Below, one piece after another: positions 34,386 through 41,671 of a stretch of DNA of 64,000 nucleotides. The translations under genes and the position numbers were made by a program. Source of the DNA: Alkalilacustris brevis (lineage in GTDB: Bacteria; Pseudomonadota; Alphaproteobacteria; Rhodobacterales; Rhodobacteraceae); assembly GCF_003350345.1 (NCBI RefSeq), contig NZ_QNVJ01000053.1, positions 26,528-90,527 on the forward strand. The letters run 5' to 3'. Every line of letters starts with the position of its first letter. Position 1 is the first letter of the stretch. The notes under the pieces are model-generated. The model saw only the letters and a list, made by a program, of their open reading frames with translations, was not told the origin of the DNA and did not search any database.

Positions 34386-36731
34386 TCACCCCTTTGCTTC
34401 GCGCGCCTCCTGAATGGCCTGCCATACCCTGCACGGCGTTGCGGGCATGTCGAGATGGCGCACACCCAGCGGCGAAAGCGCGTGGATCACCGCGTTCATA
34501 TAGGCCGGCAACGCCCCGACAGCCCCGGCTTCGCCCGCGCCCTTGATGCCAAGCGCGTTATTGGTGCTGGGCACCGGGTTCGAGATCACGCCGATCATCG
34601 GCAGATCGGTCGCGCGCGGCATCTGGTAATCCATGAAGCTGCCGGTCAGAAGCTGCCCGGTCGAGTCGTCGAAGACGATTTCCTCGCCTACGGCCTGCCC
34701 GATGCCCTGCGCCACGCCGCCGTGAATCTGCCCCTTGACCAGAAGCGGATTGACCACTGTTCCCACATCATCGACGACCGCATAGTTCACGATCGCGACC
34801 TGCCCGGTCTCGGGGTCCACCTCGACCTCGCAGACATGCACGCCGTTGGGGAAATTGGCCTCGGGCGGGATGACGATGGCCTGCTCTCCCAGGCCCATCT
34901 CCCAATCGATCGGGAAGCGCCCGCGAATGTAGGAGGCGCGCGCCACCTCTTCGATGCGGATATTGCGGTTTGCGCCACGCACCCGGAACGTGCCGGCATC
35001 GAAATCGATCTCTTCTTCCCCGGTTTCGAGCAGGTGCGCGGCGAGCTTTCTCGCACGGGCCAGAAGCTTGTCGGACGCGCGGCGCAGGGCCAGCCCCCCC
35101 GCCATGGCCGAGCGCGACCCGAAGGTGCCCCGCCCGTGGCGTACCGCGTCGGTATCGCCCGAAACCACCCGGACATTCTCGGGCGCAACCCCCAGGAACT
35201 CTACGGCCATTTGCCGGAAGGCAGTTTCATGGCCCTGCCCGTGGTTTTGCGTGCCCATCAGAAGGGTGACGCCGCCGCCCGGGTCAAAGCGGATCTCGGC
35301 ACCCTCTTCATTTGTGGCACCAAACGGCCCGCCGGCAATCTCGATCGCGTTGACCAGGGAGATGCCGCGCAGCAGCCCCTTTTCCTGCGAGGCCTTCCTG
35401 CGGGCCTCGAACCCGGCGAAGTCCGAGGCATCGAGCGCGGCATCCATGTTCCGCTCGAATTCGCCGGTGTCATAGACGAACAGGAACCCGGTGTCATATG
35501 GCATGGCCGAAGCCGGGATCAGGTTGCGGCGGCGCAGTTCCACCCTGTCCATGCCAAGCTCCTCTGCCGCCAGGTCTATGACGCGCTCGATCGCGTAGGT
35601 CGCCTCCGGACGGCCGGCCCCACGGTAGGGCGCGGTCGGCTGGGTGTTGGTATGGACGCCCAGCACCTCGGCATGGATCGCCGGCGTGGTGTAGACCCCC
35701 GACAGGCCGCCAAGGTTGTTCGTGGGCGAATGCGGCGTGTTGAACCCGAGATAGGCCCCGAGATTGGCCTTGGTGCGCACTTTCAGGCCGAGAAAACGGC
35801 CTGCCTTGTCCAGCGCAAGCGACACGGTGGTGAAGTTGTCGCGCGCATGGAAATCCGACAGGAAGGATTCCGAGCGTGTCGCGGTCCAGCGCACTGGCCG
35901 GCCAAGGCGACGGGACGCCCAGAGCACCAGGACATGTTCAGGAAAGGGGCTGCCCTTCATGCCGAAGGCCCCGCCCACATCGGGGGCGATGATGCGCAGG
36001 CGCATCGGGTCGATGCCCAAGGTGTTCTCGGCGATCTCGCTGCGGATCTTGTGCGGGATCTGCACACCCGAAACCAGGGTGTAGCGTTCTTCGATGGGGT
36101 CGTAGCTTCCTATGGCGTTGCGTGGCTCCAGCGGGTTGGCCGAAACCCGCGTCACGCGAAAATCGAGCGTGGTCACATGATCGGCCTTAGCGAAAGCGGC
36201 ATCGGCGCGGTTCTTGTCACCGGCCTCGAAGACGAATGAGATGTTGTCCTCCACAAGGCCCGGCCAGACGACCGGTGCGCCCGGCTCCAGCGCCGTTTCG
36301 GCGCTGGTCACGGCGTCGAGCGGCTCGTAATCGACCATCACCATATCGGCGGCGTCTCGCGCCGCGTTCATGGTCTCGGCAACCACGACCGCCACACCCT
36401 CGCCGGCGAAACGGACCTGCTCCACGGCCAGCGGGTGAAAGGGCGGCCGTTCCATCGGGGAGCCGTCGCGCTTGTGACGCTGCACTATCGTGTGCAGCGT
36501 GCCGATACCATCGGCAACCAGGTCGGCGCCGGTCAGCACCGCCAGCACACCCGGAAAGGCCTCGGCCTCCGCGATATCGATCCCGGTGATCCGCGCGGCT
36601 GCGTGGGGCGCGCGCACAACCGCCATGAAGGCCTCGCGCCCTGACGAGATGTCATCGACATATCGCCCCCGCCCGGTGAGCAGGCGTTGATCCTCGGACC
36701 GCGGGAGGGGCTGGCCGATACCTGCACGCAT
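34386..36731 (-). CDS. Xanthine dehydrogenase-family molybdopterin-binding large subunit
   Basis: A 781-residue molybdenum hydroxylase large subunit (aldehyde oxidase/xanthine dehydrogenase/CoxL-like). Key elements are DVGGAFGMKG and APYRGAGRPEATYAIERV in the substrate/Moco region, GTQNHGQGHETAFRQMA, and the catalytic glutamate in KGAGEAGAVG near residue 734. The CO-dehydrogenase active-site motif AYRCSFR is absent, so it should hydroxylate a carbon of an organic (often N-heterocyclic or aldehyde) substrate. The start at 36731 has AAAGG 6 nt upstream; 36737 is an alternative. Its usual [2Fe-2S] and FAD subunits are not encoded beside it. It is followed upstream by the PhtD-like gene on the same strand. 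Confidence 0.92.
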   Translation of the reverse strand: MRAGIGQPLPRSEDQRLLTGRGRYVDDISSGREAFMAVVRAPHAAARITGIDIAEAEAFPGVLAVLTGADLVADGIGTLHTIVQRHKRDGSPMERPPFHPLAVEQVRFAGEGVAVVVAETMNAARDAADMVMVDYEPLDAVTSAETALEPGAPVVWPGLVEDNISFVFEAGDKNRADAAFAKADHVTTLDFRVTRVSANPLEPRNAIGSYDPIEERYTLVSGVQIPHKIRSEIAENTLGIDPMRLRIIAPDVGGAFGMKGSPFPEHVLVLWASRRLGRPVRWTATRSESFLSDFHARDNFTTVSLALDKAGRFLGLKVRTKANLGAYLGFNTPHSPTNNLGGLSGVYTTPAIHAEVLGVHTNTQPTAPYRGAGRPEATYAIERVIDLAAEELGMDRVELRRRNLIPASAMPYDTGFLFVYDTGEFERNMDAALDASDFAGFEARRKASQEKGLLRGISLVNAIEIAGGPFGATNEEGAEIRFDPGGGVTLLMGTQNHGQGHETAFRQMAVEFLGVAPENVRVVSGDTDAVRHGRGTFGSRSAMAGGLALRRASDKLLARARKLAAHLLETGEEEIDFDAGTFRVRGANRNIRIEEVARASYIRGRFPIDWEMGLGEQAIVIPPEANFPNGVHVCEVEVDPETGQVAIVNYAVVDDVGTVVNPLLVKGQIHGGVAQGIGQAVGEEIVFDDSTGQLLTGSFMDYQMPRATDLPMIGVISNPVPSTNNALGIKGAGEAGAVGALPAYMNAVIHALSPLGVRHLDMPATPCRVWQAIQEAREAKG

Positions 36732-36761
36732 TGTCATCCTTTCAGCATCCTTTCTCCGGGG

Positions 36762-37748
36762 TCATTCCACGAGCGCGAGGGTCGAGGGGTGGAACAGCTC
36801 TTCGGGGTCCACCTTGCGGCTGGCAGTGCCGTCGGCCTGCATGAACCGTGTCATCGCCTCTAGTTCGTCGCGGTTGCGGGCGAAACCGTAGGGCCAGGGG
36901 TTGCCACCGGTAAGCTGCATTGCCTCGGTAAAGTCATGGACGCTCCAGGGGTGGGAAACCCGCAACACGTTCGTCATCGCCATTTCCTCCTGCCGCTGCC
37001 GTTTCGCGGCGGTGAAGGCGGTGAAAAGCGCTTCGGGCAGCCAGGGGTGTTCTTCGGCGACATCCTTGCGAACCGCCAGCGCGTGCATGATCGGGAAAAA
37101 GCCCGTCTCCTTGTAGTAGGCCGTTTCGGCAGCTTTCAGATCGGGATAGAGCCGCGCCACACGCCTGTCACCGCGCACAAGGCCATCGGGCACACGTGGC
37201 GAAATGATCGCATCAAGCCGCCCCGAGAGCAACATCTCGTTCAGCGTGTCGGCGCCTGACAGAGTGTTGACCTTGATGTCGTCGGGAAGCGATATCTTGA
37301 TCCTTTCGCCCTGGCTCGGCGCGTTCAGGCCGCCGACATGCCATGTCACATCCGATGCCGCGACGCCGGCCTGGCTCATCATGCCCCGCACCCACATGGC
37401 GGCGGTCTGCTGGTATTCCGGCACCCCGATATTCGCCCCCTTCAGATCGGCCAGCGATGAAAACCCGGCCTCGGCCCGCACGAAGATCGCCGAGTGACGG
37501 AACGCGCGCGACAGGAAAATCGGCACCGCGACATACCGGGCATCGCCGCGTGCGGTGGTGATGATGTGGCTCGACATCGACAGTTCGGTGATTTCGCTGG
37601 ATGCGTTGTTGAGCGCTTCGCGAAAGATCGCTTCCGGCTCGCCGAAGCGGAAATCAAGCTGCGCGCCGGGCACGTTGACTTCCCCCGTGGCAAGCGGGCG
37701 CGTCCTGTCCGAGGCAACACAGGTGATCGTGAAGGCTGGTTTGGTCAT
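36762..37748 (-). CDS. 4,5-dihydroxyphthalate decarboxylase-like / NMT1-type periplasmic-binding-fold protein
   Basis: A 328-residue protein with the type II binding-protein fold and the N-terminus FTITCVASDRTRPLATGEV, which resembles 4,5-dihydroxyphthalate decarboxylase (Pht5/PhtD) and its many uncharacterised relatives. The motif ITELSMSSHIITTARG and the C-terminal NPWPYGFARNRDELEAMTRF fit that group. There is no signal peptide, which favours a cytosolic enzyme over a transport protein. It is the first gene of a leftward unit with the molybdenum hydroxylase, 24-30 nt upstream of it. It could decarboxylate the product of the hydroxylase, or the reverse order; both are inference. Confidence 0.78.
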   Translation of the reverse strand: MTKPAFTITCVASDRTRPLATGEVNVPGAQLDFRFGEPEAIFREALNNASSEITELSMSSHIITTARGDARYVAVPIFLSRAFRHSAIFVRAEAGFSSLADLKGANIGVPEYQQTAAMWVRGMMSQAGVAASDVTWHVGGLNAPSQGERIKISLPDDIKVNTLSGADTLNEMLLSGRLDAIISPRVPDGLVRGDRRVARLYPDLKAAETAYYKETGFFPIMHALAVRKDVAEEHPWLPEALFTAFTAAKRQRQEEMAMTNVLRVSHPWSVHDFTEAMQLTGGNPWPYGFARNRDELEAMTRFMQADGTASRKVDPEELFHPSTLALVE

Positions 37749-37909
37749 GTCGGGGCTCGCTATCTGAAGGGGTGAGCGGTGGGCTCAAGGCGTTTCGGCG
37801 GGCGGGTGCGCCTCGGTGTGGCATCGCCGAGGGCCGTTTGCCGTGACAGGGGCGGCAGGCCGGGCACGGAGCAGCGAAATATTCTCGTTATTTTTCATTA
37901 CTGTCGATA

Positions 37910-37939
37910 ATAATAGAAAGCATCGTCTTTGACTGTCAA
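37910..37939 (-). promoter_or_regulatory. Sigma-70-type promoter for PhtD-like/hydroxylase unit
   Basis: On the minus strand, TTGACA (complement of 37934-37939) and TATTAT (complement of 37910-37915) are separated by 18 nt, about 160 bp upstream of the PhtD-like start. A small palindrome, TTGAC-T-GTCAA (37929-37939), covers the -35 box and could bind a regulator. Confidence 0.55.
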
Positions 37940-38026
37940 GCGCGGCCGGTTGCATGGCCGCGCAGCTGCAGCGCCCGCAGGCCCGGGGTGCCGCCAATCG
38001 GGGCAGCGCAGCCCGGCGCCAACCGT

Positions 38027-38728
38027 TCAGAACCCGAAAAGGTTGTCGCGTACTGTCTGAAGGTGCACGGTGATCGCACGCTCGGCCTGCTTGGCATTGC
38101 GTGTCTGCAAGGCTTCGAGGATATCTCGATGCTCGCGCTTGTAGGTCGCGCGCCGCTCATCGGTGATGCTGCCGCGCTTGAGGTCGCCCCATTCCGCAGT
38201 CTCGCGCGACAGGGTGATGATCTTGTAGACCTCGACGAGCAGCTTGTTGTGCGTGGCGTCGGCGAGAAGCTGATGAAAGCGGCCGTCCCAGAGTTCGAAC
38301 GAGGCGAAGTCGGGCGCATCGTCGGCCCGCGCCAGGGCGTCGGCCAGCGCGGCAATATCGGCGCTGTTGGCATTCATTACGATCAGCGTGGCAAAGCGGG
38401 GCTCGATCAGCAGGCGGGATTCCATGATTTCCTGAGGGCTGAAATCCCGTGTCGCGGCACCGGCGTCGGCCAGGGGGGGCGTGGACGCCTTGGCAACATA
38501 GGTGCCGCTGCCGATGATCCGCACGACCCGGCCCGATGCCTCGAGCCGGGCGAAGACCCGGCGCACGGTATTGCGCGACACGCCCAACTCTTCGGAAAGC
38601 GACCTCTCGGTGGGCAGGCGGGTGCCTGGCTGCATTTCGGGCTTGTCCAGAATGTCGAATATCCGCGCCTCCACAGTGCTGAGGTCGGATGAATGCGAAG
38701 GCTTCTGGGTCATGATGGCGGTTTTCAT
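38027..38728 (-). CDS. GntR-family (FadR/FCD) transcriptional regulator
   Basis: A 233-residue GntR regulator with a winged helix (TVEARIFDILDKPEMQPGTR; LGVSRNTVRRVFARLEASG) and a C-terminal FCD domain (IMESRLLIEPRFATLIVMNA; WDGRFHQLLADATHNKLLVE). The start at 38728 has GGAAGCCGGA just upstream; 38713 is an alternative. It diverges from the alpha/beta hydrolase-TTT unit across a 203-bp region packed with CCAATTG repeats, including a perfect palindrome. It is therefore the likely repressor of that unit. Confidence 0.92.
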   Translation of the reverse strand: MKTAIMTQKPSHSSDLSTVEARIFDILDKPEMQPGTRLPTERSLSEELGVSRNTVRRVFARLEASGRVVRIIGSGTYVAKASTPPLADAGAATRDFSPQEIMESRLLIEPRFATLIVMNANSADIAALADALARADDAPDFASFELWDGRFHQLLADATHNKLLVEVYKIITLSRETAEWGDLKRGSITDERRATYKREHRDILEALQTRNAKQAERAITVHLQTVRDNLFGF

Positions 38729-38793
38729 TCCGGCTTCCGGCAATCTGCGCGGGCTGTCTCTTCAAGTAACGCATTTGATGAAAAAATTGCAAG

Positions 38794-38806
38794 CCAATTG
38801 CCAATT
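38794..38806. promoter_or_regulatory. Tandem CCAATT half-sites
   Basis: CCAATTG directly followed by CCAATT, ending 4 bp before the -35 box of the hydrolase promoter. It shares its sequence with the palindrome at 38867-38887 and may be a second site for the divergent GntR regulator. Confidence 0.4.
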
Positions 38807-38810
38807 CGTG

Positions 38811-38840
38811 TTGAACTTGAGTGAACCAATGACGTATATA
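38811..38840 (+). promoter_or_regulatory. Promoter of the alpha/beta hydrolase-TTT unit
   Basis: TTGAAC (38811-38816) and TATATA (38835-38840), 18 nt apart, lie about 92 bp before the hydrolase start. The local sequence is unusually A/T-rich for this window. Another CCAAT lies in the spacer. Confidence 0.55.
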
Positions 38841-38866
38841 TTTCGCGATTGCGAGACCATTTGCTT

Positions 38867-38887
38867 ACCAATTGGCCGCCAATTGGT
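38867..38887. promoter_or_regulatory. Candidate GntR operator palindrome
   Basis: ACCAATTGG (38867-38875), centre CCG, CCAATTGGT (38879-38887): a perfect 9-3-9 inverted repeat. It lies about 27 bp after the -10 box, where a bound repressor would block elongation. The adjacent divergent GntR gene is the natural candidate protein. Confidence 0.6.
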
Positions 38888-38931
38888 GCTTTGCCAAATC
38901 AGACAACAAGCTACGGATGGAGGAGTGAAAC

Positions 38932-39855
38932 ATGGCTGTAACCGATGATGCGCGGACGTATGAGGGCACCGAGCACTGGACGAAGAAGGGCGACGTGAAC
39001 CTGTTCCTGTGGAACAAGAAAACACCCGGCGGCGCACCGAAAGGCACCATACTTTTCGTGCATGGCTCCTCCATGGCCTCGCAGCCGACCTTTGACCTTC
39101 AGGTGGCTGGGCGCCCGTTCTCCTCTGCCATGGATTACTTCGTGTCACAGGGCTACGACGCCTGGTGTGTGGACATGGAAGGCTACGGCCGGTCGGACAA
39201 GCACCGCGAAATCACGTCCAACATCGCCGACGGCGCCGACGATCTGGCGGCGGCCACCGACTACATCATGCAAACAACCGACGCCAAGGAGTTCCTGGTT
39301 TACGGGATTTCCTCGGGCGCGTTGCGCGCCGCGGCCTTCGCCGAACGCCACCCTGAACGCGTGGCAAAAATCGCTCTCGATGCCTATGTCTGGACAGGTG
39401 AAGGCAGCCCGACACTGGCTGATCGCAAGAAAAAACTAGAGCAGTTCCGCGCGATGAAGCGCCGCCCGATCGACCGGGACTTCGTGTTCTCGATCTTCAA
39501 CAGGGATCACCCGGGCACCGCGGAAGACAAGGTCATCAATGCCTTTGCCGACGCCATTCTGGCGCTCGACGATTCGATGCCCACGGGCACCTATGTGGAC
39601 ATGTGCTCGCGCCTGCCGCTGAACGACCCCGACAAGCTGACCATGCCGACGCTGATCATGCGCGGCGAGTATGACGGGATCGCCAGCGTCGACGACCTGC
39701 TGAAATTCTTTGCCCGGCTGCCGCATCCTAACAAGCAGTTCACGGTCATGGAGGGGATTTCCCATGCCTCGTTCCAGCAGAAGAACTACCTGAAGGTCTA
39801 TCACATCCTTCAGGCCTTCTACGAGCAGCCCGAGGCCATCTACACCGGGGATTGA
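38932..39855 (+). CDS. Alpha/beta hydrolase
   Basis: A 307-residue alpha/beta hydrolase. The oxyanion motif FVHGSSM is at residues 42-48, the nucleophile Ser127 in YGISSGAL, the acid probably Asp248 (RGEYDG) and the base His278 (EGISHASF). No signal peptide. AGGAG lies about 7 nt before the ATG. It heads a rightward unit including TctC, TctB, TctA, FAH-family enzyme, TauE/SafE protein and aldo/keto reductase. Enzymes of this type in catabolic clusters hydrolyse esters, lactones or C-C bonds of ring-cleavage products; the particular substrate is not evident. Confidence 0.88.
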   Translation: MAVTDDARTYEGTEHWTKKGDVNLFLWNKKTPGGAPKGTILFVHGSSMASQPTFDLQVAGRPFSSAMDYFVSQGYDAWCVDMEGYGRSDKHREITSNIADGADDLAAATDYIMQTTDAKEFLVYGISSGALRAAAFAERHPERVAKIALDAYVWTGEGSPTLADRKKKLEQFRAMKRRPIDRDFVFSIFNRDHPGTAEDKVINAFADAILALDDSMPTGTYVDMCSRLPLNDPDKLTMPTLIMRGEYDGIASVDDLLKFFARLPHPNKQFTVMEGISHASFQQKNYLKVYHILQAFYEQPEAIYTGD

Positions 39856-39950
39856 TCCTTGCCGCCGATACGCTCCGTGCCCTGCGGAAGGGGCGCGGGG
39901 CGTCGTGACGCAATTCACCCATTTTGGGGTTTCCTTTAGGATCGCTGCGA

Positions 39951-39996
39951 TTTGGTTGATCAATGCAGAATTTGGTTGACTTATTGGGTGTCCAAT
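39951..39996. promoter_or_regulatory. Direct repeats and inverted repeat upstream of tctC (second copy)
   Basis: TTTGGTTGA occurs at 39951-39959 and again at 39971-39979, exactly 20 bp (about two helical turns) apart. It is followed by an ATTGG/CCAAT inverted repeat (39983-39987, 39992-39996). The site lies 60-105 bp before the TctC start, and its CCAAT/ATTGG words resemble the CCAATTGG operator upstream of the hydrolase. It may be a second promoter-operator of the unit. Confidence 0.4.
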
Positions 39997-40057
39997 GGAA
40001 GCCTGAGACTGCAGAGGAGCAAAGCCCGCCTTCGGGTCGGGCCGATGGGAGGAAAAC

Positions 40058-41092
40058 ATGACAAAGAGACTTATCACCAGGGCGCCGGGTCTGATCGGGC
40101 GCCGCTCGTTTCTCAGGACATCGGGCGCAGCCGTGGCGGCAACCGGCCTCGGCGGGTTTACGGGGGTTCGCAAGGCGTTCGCCCAAGACTACCCTTCGCG
40201 AAACATCGATATCGTGATCCCCACCGGCGAGGGCGGCGGCGCCGACCGTGACGCGCGGGCCTTCACCTCGGTCTGGGGCAAGCACCTGAACACGAATTTC
40301 CAGTTCGGCTACTTCCCCGGTGCGGCGGGGCAGGTCGGCTATGAATTCTACATGGACCGCGAACCAGATGCCTATTCGCTGCTCTTCGCCAATCTCGGCC
40401 CCGAGATCATCATGCTGGCGCTTCAGGATACCGGCATCGAGGTCGGCCGCGACATCGTCTTCATCCAGCAGACACTGTCGGAGCCAATGGCCGTCTGGGT
40501 CGGGCCGAACAGCCCCATCCGCACCCTGGAAGAGCTGGTCGAGCTGGGGCGGAGCAGGCCCATCACCGTGGCCACCAGCCGCCTGCCGCACCCGGCCTCG
40601 ATCGGGATGCTGGCGCTGGGCGAGGCCATGGGAATGGAGATCGTGCTTGTGCCCTACGGCGGCGGCAATCCCACCGCCATGGCTGCCATCACGCAGGAAA
40701 CCGACTGCGCGGCGCTGCCGGTGACGAACACCATCGTGCTGGACGATCAGGCGCATGTCCTGGGCCTCTTCGCTGATGAAAACGTGGCCCCCGAGGGCAC
40801 GGACAACGCACCGACGGTCAACGACGCGCTTGGCACCTCGATCCCCGAGCTGACCTCGTCGCGCGCCTGGGGCGTGCATCGCGCGGCCTATGACGCGCAT
40901 CCCGACCGGATCGCCGCCCTGGTGGAAAGCATGGAGGCCACGCTGGCCGATCCCGACTACACCGCCGCGGTGGAGGCTGCGGGTGTTCCCACGGTCTTCA
41001 TCGATCCGGGCGACGAGGCGCGGGCGATGGCCAGCGCCGCGGCCACGACCGAGCTTGCCCGGCGTTATCGCGACCTGCTGACCGGCTCCTGA
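40058..41092 (+). CDS. tctC: TTT-family periplasmic solute-binding protein (TctC-like), second copy
   Basis: A 344-residue TctC-type protein. The long N-terminus contains a twin-arginine signal (GRRSFLRTSGAAVAATGLGG) and cleavage probably near AFA-QDYP, so Tat export is likely. The mature part begins YPSRNIDIVIPTGEGGGADR, related to but diverged from classical Bug proteins, where this loop binds carboxylate. GGGAGGAAAAC precedes the ATG. Next in line are TctB and TctA. Since the neighbouring enzymes are hydrolases and a FAH-family enzyme, the ligand may be larger or more hydrophobic than citrate; this is inference. Confidence 0.9.
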   Translation: MTKRLITRAPGLIGRRSFLRTSGAAVAATGLGGFTGVRKAFAQDYPSRNIDIVIPTGEGGGADRDARAFTSVWGKHLNTNFQFGYFPGAAGQVGYEFYMDREPDAYSLLFANLGPEIIMLALQDTGIEVGRDIVFIQQTLSEPMAVWVGPNSPIRTLEELVELGRSRPITVATSRLPHPASIGMLALGEAMGMEIVLVPYGGGNPTAMAAITQETDCAALPVTNTIVLDDQAHVLGLFADENVAPEGTDNAPTVNDALGTSIPELTSSRAWGVHRAAYDAHPDRIAALVESMEATLADPDYTAAVEAAGVPTVFIDPGDEARAMASAAATTELARRYRDLLTGS

Positions 41093-41107
41093 TCGGCGGC
41101 GAACTCC

Positions 41108-41134
41108 GGCAAAGGGGGGCATTCCCCCTTTGCC
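41108..41134 (+). promoter_or_regulatory. Intercistronic hairpin after tctC (second copy)
   Basis: GGCAAAGGGGG (41108-41118), loop GCATT, CCCCCTTTGCC (41124-41134): a perfect 11-bp stem starting 15 nt after the tctC stop and ending 24 nt before tctB. Same position and character as the hairpins after the other binding-protein genes. Confidence 0.65.
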
Positions 41135-41158
41135 GCCCCCTGGCATCACGGTGGAAAC

Positions 41159-41671
41159 ATGTCTGAGGAAAACAAGCCCGCCCGCAAGAGGGTCGGGGCA
41201 GACCTTCTGATCCCGGTCGTCGGAACGCTCTATGCCGGGTATTATGTTTACTCGGTATGGGATTTCCCGCCCGAGGCGCAGCGCAGCGGCTTCTTTCTTG
41301 CCGCGCTCCTGGTCGGGCTGTGCGTCATCCTGTTCCTGCGCACCGCACTCCTGCATTTCGCCGGGCGCGCCGAATGGGAATTCAGCTCGCTGCTCGGCCC
41401 GAGAGAAGGGCGCATGGGACGGATCGGCTTCGTGGCGCTGATTTTCGCCTATCTGCTGGTGGTGCGTCACGCGGGGTTCACGCTGACCACATTCGCGTTC
41501 CTGTTTGCGGGCAGCCTGCTGGGGGGGATTGGATCGCTCCGCAAGGCGGCCATTTTCGCATTCGTCACCGCCATCTCGGGGTGGCTCTTCTTCATCGTCA
41601 TCCTTGGCACACGCTTTCCGCGCGGGCCGTTTGAAAACCTCGTCACCATGGTGGTCGCGACATGGAACTGA
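41159..41671 (+). CDS. tctB: TTT-family small membrane subunit (TctB-like), second copy
   Basis: A 170-residue membrane protein with a cytoplasmic, charged N-terminus (first 13 residues) and four hydrophobic segments (LLIPVVGTLYAGYYVYSVW; SGFFLAALLVGLCVILFLR; two near the C-terminus). This is the TctB layout. Its last 10 nt overlap the tctA start, implying coupled translation. Confidence 0.88.
   Translation: MSEENKPARKRVGADLLIPVVGTLYAGYYVYSVWDFPPEAQRSGFFLAALLVGLCVILFLRTALLHFAGRAEWEFSSLLGPREGRMGRIGFVALIFAYLLVVRHAGFTLTTFAFLFAGSLLGGIGSLRKAAIFAFVTAISGWLFFIVILGTRFPRGPFENLVTMVVATWN

Noticed and set aside
34386..36731. Identification as aerobic CO dehydrogenase (CoxL)
   Set aside because: The diagnostic AYRCSFR loop is replaced by PYRGAGRPEA and no coxS/coxM genes are present.
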